A DNA stretch of 33,781 bases from DASUMP01 sp036277635 (lineage in GTDB: Bacteria; Actinomycetota; Acidimicrobiia; IMCC26256; PALSA-610): contig DASUMP010000051.1 in NCBI GenBank assembly GCA_036277635.1, positions 1 through 33,781 of the forward strand, given 5' to 3'. The position numbers and the translations under genes are program-made. Shown here piece by piece: positions 7,736-15,038 of the stretch (its first letter is position 1; each line of letters opens with the position of its first letter). The notes below the pieces were generated by a model. That model was given only the letters and a program-made list of their open reading frames with translations, made no database searches and was not told the origin of the DNA.

Positions 7736-7809
7736 CTCGATCCGCGTGCTGAGGTTGCGTCCACGCGATCGCACCCTCACCCGATCCCCGCCCCTCGAGA
7801 AGGACCGCC

Positions 7810-8838
7810 ATGCCCGCCACCGTGTACTACGACGCTGACGCCGACATCTCGTTGCTCGCCGACCGCAAGGTCGCGGTCCTCGGGTACGGGTCGCAGGGTC
7901 ACGCCCACGCCCTGAACCTCAAGGACTCAGGGATCGATGTGCGCGTGGGGCTGCGCGCCGGATCGGCCTCGGCCGCGAAGGCGGAAGCCGCCGGGCTGCG
8001 CGTGCTCCCGACCGGCGAGGCGGTCGCCGAAGCCGACGTGATCATGGTCCTGCTCCCCGACACCGAGCAGCACAGCGTCTACGAAGCAGACATCGCCCCG
8101 AACCTCACGGCGGGGAACTCGCTCGCGTTCGCGCACGGTTTCAACATCCACTTCGGACGGATCACACCGCCGGCCGACGTCGACGTGTGGATGATCGCTC
8201 CCAAGGGGCCGGGGCACCTGGTGCGCCGCACCTACGAAGAGGGTGGTGGCGTCCCGTGCCTGGTCGCGGTCGCCAACGACGCGACCGGCACCGCGAAGCA
8301 GATCGCGTTGGCGTACGCGCGCGCGATCGGCGGCACCCGCGCCGGTGTCCTCGACACGACCTTCGAGGAAGAGACCGAGACCGATCTGTTCGGTGAGCAG
8401 GTCGTGCTCTGCGGCGGCCTCGTCGAGCTGATCCGCAACGGGTACGAGACCCTCATCGAGGCTGGGTACCAGCCCGAGAGCGCGTACTTCGAGACGCTGC
8501 ACGAGGTGAAGCTGATCGTCGACCTCATCTACGAGGGCGGGATCGCGGCGATGAACTACTCGATCTCCGACACCGCCGAGTACGGCGAGATGTCGCGCGG
8601 GCCGCGCATCATCACGCCGCAGACGAAGGACGAGATGCGCAAGATCCTCGGCGAGATCCGCAGCGGCGAGTTCGCGAAGGAGTGGATCGCCGAGAACGAG
8701 CAGGGCCGGCCGAACTTCGAGCGCATGCGCAAGGAAGCGGCGGCGCACCCGATCGAAGAGGTGGGTGCGCGTCTGCGTTCGATGATGCCCTGGATCTCGG
8801 CCGGCAAGGCGCGCGTCCAAGACGTCTCCGGCGGCTGA
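7810..8838 (+). CDS. ilvC: ketol-acid reductoisomerase, class I
   Basis: A 342-residue NAD(P)H- and Mg-dependent enzyme converting acetolactate and acetohydroxybutyrate to the dihydroxy acids used by IlvD. The nucleotide-binding motif GYGSQGHAHALNLKDSG is at residues 25-41, and the cofactor-specificity loop is LRAGSAS, the NADPH-type seven-residue form. Metal-binding residues appear in DLFGEQ and ETLHEVKLIVDLIYEGG, and YSISDTAEYG carries the active-site serine. The short length is class I (plant and E. coli enzymes are class II). AGAAGGA precedes ATG 7810. It lies 74 bases after ilvN and closes the ilvBNC run. Confidence 0.97.
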   Translation: MPATVYYDADADISLLADRKVAVLGYGSQGHAHALNLKDSGIDVRVGLRAGSASAAKAEAAGLRVLPTGEAVAEADVIMVLLPDTEQHSVYEADIAPNLTAGNSLAFAHGFNIHFGRITPPADVDVWMIAPKGPGHLVRRTYEEGGGVPCLVAVANDATGTAKQIALAYARAIGGTRAGVLDTTFEEETETDLFGEQVVLCGGLVELIRNGYETLIEAGYQPESAYFETLHEVKLIVDLIYEGGIAAMNYSISDTAEYGEMSRGPRIITPQTKDEMRKILGEIRSGEFAKEWIAENEQGRPNFERMRKEAAAHPIEEVGARLRSMMPWISAGKARVQDVSGG

Positions 8839-8869
8839 CCGCTTGCCGCTCGCGGCGGTGTGAGCACCC

Positions 8870-9670
8870 TCAGATGATGTTGATCCCGTCGAGGACACGC
8901 CCGGCGTAGTCGGCGTCGCCCGACACCTCGACGTAGTCGCGCCACGGACGCCGCTGGGTGCCCCACACCACGAAGTCGTGATCGGTCGAGCGAACCCGCG
9001 CGACCGCGTCGCCGGTGTCGCCGTCGACCACCGAGACGAGGGTGCCCTCGGCGGGCGGCTGGATCGTCCACGTGCCACCACCGGGCCCGTCGAGCTCGAG
9101 GACGATCGGGCGGTCGATTCCGACCAGCTCGTCCTCGCACATCGCGGGGAGTCCGGCGAGCATCCAGGTGATCGTCGGCCGCAGCCGCTGCTCGTCACGC
9201 GGTGGCTCCGCACGCTCGAGCGGGCCGATCGGCGCGAGCAGGTCGACGCGCAGGTGGCAGTAGTGATCGAACAGGAACGTCGCGGGCACGATCGCCATCG
9301 GATGCGTGCCGAGCTTGCCCATCGGGATCATCGTCTCGGCCATCGGCGGTTCCTGGAACGAGGCGAAGACGTCGATCGCTTGACCGGTTGCCAGCGCGTA
9401 CTCCTCGATGATCTGTTGGGTGCTCCACTCCCGACGCTCGGCGACGCCGAGCTCCATCATCGCCTCGGGATCGTCGAGCGAGCCGCCTTGCGGCATGTAC
9501 GACGGGTCGAGCACGCCGTGCAGCGAGCCCCCCATGTGCGCCACGACATCGCGCACGCTCCAGCCCGCGCAGTCGCTCGGCAGCTCCCATTCGTACTCGC
9601 TCAGCGAGTGCGCGATCCCGAGGATCGCGTCGCGCTCGGCGCGGAAACCTTCGACGGCAAGCTTGCTCAT
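8870..9670 (-). CDS. maleylpyruvate isomerase (MDMPI)/DinB-family protein, probably mycothiol-linked
   Basis: A 266-residue cytosolic protein. The N-terminal DinB-like four-helix bundle has CAGWSVRDVVAHMGG with His45, and DHYCHLRVD with His136/His139, the metal-ligand pattern of the mycothiol-dependent maleylpyruvate isomerase superfamily. The C-terminal part (from about residue 165) resembles the SCP2-like MDMPI C-terminal domain. Many actinobacterial members use mycothiol to isomerise or conjugate electrophiles; the substrate here is unknown. A GGGGG Shine-Dalgarno-like run precedes ATG 9670. It converges on ilvC with a 31-base gap. Adjacent minus-strand genes suggest no particular pathway. 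Confidence 0.8.
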   Translation of the reverse strand: MSKLAVEGFRAERDAILGIAHSLSEYEWELPSDCAGWSVRDVVAHMGGSLHGVLDPSYMPQGGSLDDPEAMMELGVAERREWSTQQIIEEYALATGQAIDVFASFQEPPMAETMIPMGKLGTHPMAIVPATFLFDHYCHLRVDLLAPIGPLERAEPPRDEQRLRPTITWMLAGLPAMCEDELVGIDRPIVLELDGPGGGTWTIQPPAEGTLVSVVDGDTGDAVARVRSTDHDFVVWGTQRRPWRDYVEVSGDADYAGRVLDGINII

Positions 9671-9720
9671 CGTGCCCCCTGAACGGTCGGCGGCGCAGTG
9701 GATGACGTCGGTCGTCCGCG

Positions 9721-9726
9721 AGGCTA
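9721..9726 (-). promoter_or_regulatory. -10-like box (TAGCCT) of the MDMPI-family gene
   Basis: TAGCCT on the minus strand lies about 50 bases before the ATG at 9670, giving a predicted 5' leader of roughly 44 bases with a Shine-Dalgarno-like GGGGG. The same hexamer precedes the SDR gene and the SpoIIE-domain gene. No clear -35 box. Confidence 0.35.
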
Positions 9727-9772
9727 TCGCTGCCTCCTGCCGGCGTGACCGGGGGCGGAGCCGGGCGCGGCG

Positions 9773-10549
9773 CTACTTCGTGGTCGCGATCCCGCCGTCG
9801 ACGGGGATCACGGCCCCGGTCACGTACGAGCCGGCGCGGCTGGCGAGGAAGATCGCTGCGCCGGCCATGTCGTCGGGGCGCCCGATGCGATTGAGCGGCG
9901 ACGACGCCGCGATCGAGTCGCCGAAGCGATCGAGCGTGGCCGCCATCATCTTCGACTCGAACGGTCCCGGAGCGATCGCGTTCACGGTGACGTGACGCGG
10001 ACCGAGCTGGCGAGCGAGGACGCGCGTGAGGTGGTGCAGCGCGGCCTTGCTCGCCGAGTACGCGTACGTCTCGAACAGCGGGACCTGGATCCCGTCGATC
10101 GAGCCGATGTTGATGACTCGAGCCGGATCGTCGGCGGTGCCGCCTCGTTCGAGCAGCGGCAGCACCTCGCGCGTGAGCAGGAACGGTGAACGCAGGTTGA
10201 GCGCGAGCACCTTGTCCCAGCCGTCGGCGGGGTAGTCGGCGATCGGCGCGGCCCAGTTGGCGCCCGCGTTGTTCACGAGGACGTGCAGCGCCGCCTCTCG
10301 ACCCGCGAGCTCGGCCGCGAGGCGCTCGCACTCCGCGGGTTCGCCCAGATCGGCGGGGAGCGCGACGCACGGGCCGTGGCGCGCCAGGTCGTTCGCGACC
10401 TGCTCGCAGACGTCAGCCTTCCGCGAGGAGATGTACACGCTGGCGCCCGCATCGAGCAGTCCGCGGGCGATCATGAGTCCGATGCCGCGACTGCCGCCGG
10501 TGACGAGCGCGGTCTTGCCGGAGAGGGAGAACAGCTCGGAGACGGACAC
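9773..10549 (-). CDS. SDR-family oxidoreductase, RhlG/FabG-like
   Basis: A 258-residue classical short-chain dehydrogenase. The cofactor motif TGGSRGIG is at 17-24 and NNAG at 93-96; the catalytic residues are Ser150, Tyr164 and Lys168 (YSASK), and the PG loop is APGPF. The C-terminus SYVTGAVIPVDGG is typical. The overall pattern, including ARVINIGS and the short GLMIARGLLDAGASVYI stretch, is closest in my recollection to RhlG-type NADPH-dependent 3-ketoacyl reductases, but the exact substrate cannot be read from sequence. The start is GTG 10549, preceded by GGAAGG. It is 102 bases upstream of the MDMPI-family gene on the same strand. Confidence 0.88.
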   Translation of the reverse strand: MSVSELFSLSGKTALVTGGSRGIGLMIARGLLDAGASVYISSRKADVCEQVANDLARHGPCVALPADLGEPAECERLAAELAGREAALHVLVNNAGANWAAPIADYPADGWDKVLALNLRSPFLLTREVLPLLERGGTADDPARVINIGSIDGIQVPLFETYAYSASKAALHHLTRVLARQLGPRHVTVNAIAPGPFESKMMAATLDRFGDSIAASSPLNRIGRPDDMAGAAIFLASRAGSYVTGAVIPVDGGIATTK

Positions 10550-10581
10550 GGCAGCACCTTCCGGGATCGATCGGCCGGCCG

Positions 10582-10587
10582 AGGCTA
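10582..10587 (-). promoter_or_regulatory. -10-like box (TAGCCT) of the SDR gene
   Basis: TAGCCT on the minus strand, about 32 bases before the GTG at 10549. It lies in the 139-base divergent region shared with the membrane protein gene. No recognisable -35 box. Confidence 0.35.
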
Positions 10588-10675
10588 GCGATCCGCACGC
10601 GACCTCGGAGGTGGGCGATCCGCTCCGTTCCGATCCGAGGCTGACGAGAAGCGCGATCGTTCAGGGCGGGCCCGG

Positions 10676-10681
10676 TACCGT
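10676..10681 (+). promoter_or_regulatory. -10-like box (TACCGT) of the membrane protein gene
   Basis: TACCGT is followed by exactly 7 bases and then ATG 10689, the spacing of a leaderless start. No Shine-Dalgarno sequence is seen before this ATG. Confidence 0.4.
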
Positions 10682-10688
10682 CGATGAG

Positions 10689-11435
10689 ATGCCGATGCAG
10701 GCACTCGACCGGCGCGGTTCCCTCCGCGAGACGCTGCGCCGTGCGTGGGGCGCGCGGCTCCGCCGGCTCGCGTTGGTCCTGTTCGCGATCGACGCGGCCT
10801 TCATCGTCGTGGAGATCTCCATCGAGGTGGCACAGCGGTACTGGTTCGCGGGGGCGTACCGGCTGAGCCTGAACACCGACGGCGGCATCCCCGAGATCTA
10901 CGGCTACGCCAAGGTGCAGGTGTTGGTGCTCGTGCTCCTCGTCGCGTGGCGGTCGACGCACGACTCGGCGTTGCTCGCGTGGATCGGGATCTTCCTCTAC
11001 GTCCAGCTCGAGGACGCGGCGTCGCTGCACGAGACCATCGGCGTGCGTCTCGACGACGTGTTCGGACTGCCGGAGTTCGCCGGGCTCGAAGGCCACGACG
11101 TGGGTGAGCTGCTGTGGTTCGCGATGGTCGGCCCGTTGCTGTTGGCGGTGCTCGTGCGCGGCGAGCTCCGCAACGGTCCGGGCGTCAGCGACCTCTCACG
11201 GGTGTTGTTCGTCGGCGCGACCCTCCTCGCGGCGTTCGCCGTGGTCGTCGACCCGCTCGCGCTCGTGGCGCGCGAGGAGCTCGGGCTGCGCGGCCTCGGT
11301 GTCGTCGAGGACGGCGGCGAGCTCGTCGCGCAGTCGCTCGTGCTGCTCGCAGGCCTCGCGTGGGTCACGCTGCCGGGGCGTTGGGAGCGACGACTGGGTC
11401 GATGGGGCGGTGAGGAGCCCGACCGGCACGGCTAG
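10689..11435 (+). CDS. six-helix membrane protein of unknown function
   Basis: A 248-residue integral membrane protein with hydrophobic segments at about 27-45, 74-87, 93-107, 140-156, 171-188 and 211-228, a basic N-terminus and a charged C-terminus. Acidic and histidine residues cluster at membrane boundaries: LEDAASLHE (107-115) and VEDGGE (206-211). I recall a similar paired arrangement, of the form acidic-acidic-x-LHE followed by EExxK/EDG, in an unnamed bacterial membrane family, but I cannot name it. It ends 12 bases before the SpoIIE-domain signalling gene, so a sensor/partner role is possible. The reading frame is well supported; the function is not known. Confidence 0.75.
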   Translation: MPMQALDRRGSLRETLRRAWGARLRRLALVLFAIDAAFIVVEISIEVAQRYWFAGAYRLSLNTDGGIPEIYGYAKVQVLVLVLLVAWRSTHDSALLAWIGIFLYVQLEDAASLHETIGVRLDDVFGLPEFAGLEGHDVGELLWFAMVGPLLLAVLVRGELRNGPGVSDLSRVLFVGATLLAAFAVVVDPLALVAREELGLRGLGVVEDGGELVAQSLVLLAGLAWVTLPGRWERRLGRWGGEEPDRHG

Positions 11436-11438
11436 CCT
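11433..11438 (+). promoter_or_regulatory. -10-like box (TAGCCT) overlapping the membrane-protein stop codon
   Basis: The TAG stop of the membrane protein is also the first half of TAGCCT, which lies 9 bases before the ATG of the SpoIIE-domain gene. The 12-base gap holds no Shine-Dalgarno sequence, so an internal leaderless promoter would explain how the large gene is initiated. Confidence 0.35.
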
Positions 11439-11447
11439 CGCCGTCGG

Positions 11448-14400
11448 ATGACACACCGCGCGACGGGGGGTCAGGAGCCGCGACGCCGGCCGGCTGGCAC
11501 CGACGCCCCGCGCGATCGCAGCGCCATCGGCCAGTGGGAGCGGCGAGCGCTCGAGCTCGGGCGCCACGCTCTCGAGGGCGTGCCGCTCGCGCAGCTGTTC
11601 GACGACGTCGCCGACGTGCTCGTCGCGACGGTGGGGGCGACGCACGTCGGGCTCGTGCGTCTGGTCCCGGGGGCCTCCGACGCGATCGTCGAGATGTCGC
11701 GCGGGTGGTCGGCGATCGCGCCCGGTCTCGTCCTTCCGGCCGGACCCACGACCCAGATCGGCTTCACTGCGTCGACTGACGACACCGTTGTCGTCGACGA
11801 CTTCGCGACCGAGGATCGCTTCGTGCCGTCAGCGACCGTGCAGGCCGAGGGGTTGGCGTCGAGCGTGTCCGTCGCGGTGCCGGCACCGACGGGCGCGTGG
11901 GGGGTCCTCGCGGTGCACGCCCGCGTCGCTCGCGCGTTCGACGCGGAGGACGCAACCGCGGTGCGCGCGGTCGCCACGGTCCTCGCCGCCGCGATCCGTC
12001 GACAGGAGCTCGACGAGCAGATCGGGACCAGAGACCTCGTCGCCCGCCTCGCGTTCGAGGTCGGCCGCCTGGGAACGTGGAGCTGGGACCCGACGAGCAA
12101 CCGCGTCGAATGGTCGCCGGAGCTGGAAGCCCTCTACGGGCTGGAGCCGAGCGGATTCGAGGCGACGTTCGACGCGTTCGTCGCGCTGATCCACCCCGAC
12201 GACCGCCAGGTCGTGGCCGACGAGATCGAGCGGGCCGTGTCCACGAACACCGAGATCCACATGGAGCATCGGATCGTCCGCCCCGACGGCGTGACGCGAT
12301 GGTTCGAGGGACGCGGTCGCTCGGTTCCCACCGACGGTGACACGCCGGGCCGTTGGATCGGCATCGGGATCGACATCACCGAGCGGCGCGCCGTCGACGA
12401 AGAGCGCAACGAGCTGCTCGCGCGGGAGCGCGAAGCGCGTGAGCTCGCCGAGGTCGCGTCGTTCGAGCTGCAGTCAGCGCTGACCCGGCTCGACACGCTG
12501 CTGGTCTCGGCGCCGGTCGGGCTGGGCTTCTTCGACACCGACCTGCGCTGCATGCGCGGCAACCGACTGCTGGCCGAGATCAGCGGTCTCGACGTCGACG
12601 AGATCGTCGGACGGACGATGCGCGACGTGTTCGCGAACGTCGAACCCGACCTCGCGACGGCGGCACGCACCGCCATCGATCGGGGAGTCGGACTCGACGA
12701 CGTCGAGCTCGTCGGCCAGACCGCCGGATCGCCGGGACTGTCGCGCACGTGGGTCGCGACGTTGCGTCCGCTCGCCGGCAGCCACGGGATCACTGGTGTC
12801 AGCATCGCGATCACCGAGATCACCGACCGCAAGCGCGCCGAGCTCTCCGAACGACTCTTGCACGACGCCAGCGAGCTCCTCGCGGCGCCGCTCGAGCGGC
12901 AGGAGCTGCTGACGCGGTTCGTGCACCTCCCGATCGGTCTGCTCGCCGACGTGTGCACGCTGACGCTGGTCGGCGGCGACGGCGAGCTCGAGTATGGCGG
13001 CGTCGCGTCCGCCGACGGCGAGGTCGAGCGCGCCCTCGCGGCGCTCGCGCCGCCGAGGGTGCTCGCGAACGGGGACGAGACGATCACCGCTCGAGCGATC
13101 CGCAGTGGCCTCACCACGCGTGCAGAATGGTTGTCGGATGCGCCGCGCCTCGGCCGTGACGCGTCGCTCGACGCCCGGCAGCTCGCGGACCGGTTGCGCG
13201 CGAGCTCGGCGGTGGCGGCGCCACTGCGGGTCGGCGGCGCGGTCGTGGGCGCGTTGACCCTCGTGTACGCGGAGCAGTCGAGGCGCCGGTACCGCGCCGC
13301 CGACGTCCCGCTGGTCGAGGAGCTCGCGCGGTACTGCGGCGACGCGTTGGAGCTCGCCGAGCTCCGCAGCGCCGCGGGCCGAGCCCGGGCGCGGCTCAAC
13401 CTGCTGGCTCGGGTCGGCGAGCTCATGGAGGTCGAGCTGGACGTGTCGGCTCGCCTGCAACGTCTCGCGGAGCTCGTCCTCCCCGACCTCGGCCTCACGT
13501 GCGGCGCGTACGTCGTGGAGCCCGAAGGTGTCCGGCTGATCGCGTTCGCGCGGAGCGACCGACCCTCGGACATGTTCTCGTCGGGTCCCGTCCATCCTCA
13601 CGACAGCCCGCTGCCCGCGGTGCGCGCGATCCGTGTCGGTGAACCCGTCCGTGCGCAGCTCGCGCCCGAGCTCGTCGCGGCCGCCGGACCCCGGACGGTG
13701 GGCGTCGTGGGCGTCGCCCCGGAGATCGGGGTCACACAGTTCCTCGGCGTTCCGCTGATGTCGGGCGAGGTGCCGATCGGCGCCCTCGCGTTCGGACGTC
13801 GCGACGACTACGACGACGACGACGTCGCGCTGGCGTCGGAGATCGCGCGTCGGGTGACTCCGGCAGTGGCGCACGCGATGCGCTTCGAGCGCGAACGCGA
13901 TACCGCGAGCGTGCTGCAGCGCAGCCTGCTCCCGGCGTCGCTGCCGACGAGCTCGACGATGCGGATCGAGGCTCGGTACGTCTCGGGCACCGCGGGGGCG
14001 CGCGTCGGCGGCGACTGGTACGACGCGCTCGAGCTCGACGACGGGCGCCTGTTGCTGGTGATCGGCGACGTGGCCGGCCACGGCATCGGGGCCGCCGCGC
14101 TCATGGGCCAGCTGCGCACCGCGGTGCGGGTCGCGGTGCTCGACGGCGCGACGCCCGGCGAGATGCTCACTCGGTTGAACCGGTACCTCGTCGCGTTGGC
14201 GCCGGGGGAGATGGCGACGTGCGCAGGCGGGATCATCGATCCGGTGACGGGTGTCTCGGTCTGGGCGAGCGCGGGCCATCCACCCGTTGCGACCCGTGAT
14301 CGAGACGGGGTCGTCGGATGGATACCCGTCGACAACGGCCCGCCGATCGGCGCCGTGCGCGACACCGTGTACCGCGACTCGGTGCGGGCGATCCCGCTCG

Positions 14401-15002
14401 GGGTGACGCTCGCGTTGTACACCGACGGTCTCATCGAGCGGCGGGGCGAGATCATCGATGTCGGCTTCGACCGGCTCGCACAGACGTTCGCGAGCGCACT
14501 CGGGTCACCGGCGGGCGTGTGCGATCACATGATCGACGAGATGCTGGGCGGCGAGCCCGCCGCCGACGACGTCGCGCTACTCGTGGCCCAGCTCGTGACC
14601 TCGACGCCGCTGCGGGTCTTGGTCCCTCCGGATCCGGCACGGCTGTCCGAAGCGCGCGGTCAGCTCCGGGCGTGGCTCGTCGAGCGCGGTGCCGGACCGC
14701 GTGAGCTCGACGACCTGGTGCTCGCGAGCAACGAGATCCTCACCAACGCCATCGAACACGGCGGACGTGGCGGCGCCGCCGACATCGTGCTCGTGGCGAA
14801 CGCCGACGAGACCGGTGTGGTCGTGGAGGTCGCCGATCGCGGGGTGTGGCGCGCGGGGGCGACGCCCGGCGGTGGCCGCGGCCTCGGGATCGTGCGCGCG
14901 CTCACCGACGACGTCACCATCGAGCGCGGCGACCGCGGCACACGCGTCCGGTTGCGCAAAGCGCTGGCCGCGTCGGCGCCGGCGCGCGATCAAGAAGGAT
15001 GA
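11448..15002 (+). CDS. multidomain sensor: GAF-PAS-PAS-GAF-GAF-SpoIIE phosphatase-HATPase
   Basis: An 1184-residue soluble signalling protein. A GAF-like domain covers about 30-185; a PAS_3-like domain 205-314 has LGTWSWD, RIVRPDGVTRWFEGR and GIDITERR; a short coiled coil (315-345) leads to a second PAS (340-464, ending TEITDRKRAEL); two GAF-like domains follow (470-640, 655-815). The SpoIIE/PP2C domain (about 827-1054) has GGDWYDALEL, GDVAGHG, LYTDGLIE and DDVALLV with the metal-binding aspartates. The C-terminal RsbW-like HATPase (1057-1174) has NEILTNAIEHGG and the GGGRGLGIVRAL lid. Such proteins control anti-sigma-factor antagonists by dephosphorylation; carrying both phosphatase and kinase-like ATPase suggests a self-contained switch. 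No STAS partner lies in the window. No membrane span is seen; the upstream gene may supply one. Confidence 0.9.
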   Translation: MTHRATGGQEPRRRPAGTDAPRDRSAIGQWERRALELGRHALEGVPLAQLFDDVADVLVATVGATHVGLVRLVPGASDAIVEMSRGWSAIAPGLVLPAGPTTQIGFTASTDDTVVVDDFATEDRFVPSATVQAEGLASSVSVAVPAPTGAWGVLAVHARVARAFDAEDATAVRAVATVLAAAIRRQELDEQIGTRDLVARLAFEVGRLGTWSWDPTSNRVEWSPELEALYGLEPSGFEATFDAFVALIHPDDRQVVADEIERAVSTNTEIHMEHRIVRPDGVTRWFEGRGRSVPTDGDTPGRWIGIGIDITERRAVDEERNELLAREREARELAEVASFELQSALTRLDTLLVSAPVGLGFFDTDLRCMRGNRLLAEISGLDVDEIVGRTMRDVFANVEPDLATAARTAIDRGVGLDDVELVGQTAGSPGLSRTWVATLRPLAGSHGITGVSIAITEITDRKRAELSERLLHDASELLAAPLERQELLTRFVHLPIGLLADVCTLTLVGGDGELEYGGVASADGEVERALAALAPPRVLANGDETITARAIRSGLTTRAEWLSDAPRLGRDASLDARQLADRLRASSAVAAPLRVGGAVVGALTLVYAEQSRRRYRAADVPLVEELARYCGDALELAELRSAAGRARARLNLLARVGELMEVELDVSARLQRLAELVLPDLGLTCGAYVVEPEGVRLIAFARSDRPSDMFSSGPVHPHDSPLPAVRAIRVGEPVRAQLAPELVAAAGPRTVGVVGVAPEIGVTQFLGVPLMSGEVPIGALAFGRRDDYDDDDVALASEIARRVTPAVAHAMRFERERDTASVLQRSLLPASLPTSSTMRIEARYVSGTAGARVGGDWYDALELDDGRLLLVIGDVAGHGIGAAALMGQLRTAVRVAVLDGATPGEMLTRLNRYLVALAPGEMATCAGGIIDPVTGVSVWASAGHPPVATRDRDGVVGWIPVDNGPPIGAVRDTVYRDSVRAIPLGVTLALYTDGLIERRGEIIDVGFDRLAQTFASALGSPAGVCDHMIDEMLGGEPAADDVALLVAQLVTSTPLRVLVPPDPARLSEARGQLRAWLVERGAGPRELDDLVLASNEILTNAIEHGGRGGAADIVLVANADETGVVVEVADRGVWRAGATPGGGRGLGIVRALTDDVTIERGDRGTRVRLRKALAASAPARDQEG

Positions 15003-15038
15003 CGAGCGAGACCGAACGTCGGGGTGACGGCCCGCTGG

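Noticed and set aside
8839..8869. Terminator between convergent ilvC and the MDMPI-family gene
   Set aside because: Only a weak 4-bp CCGC/GCGG stem is visible in the 31-base gap.
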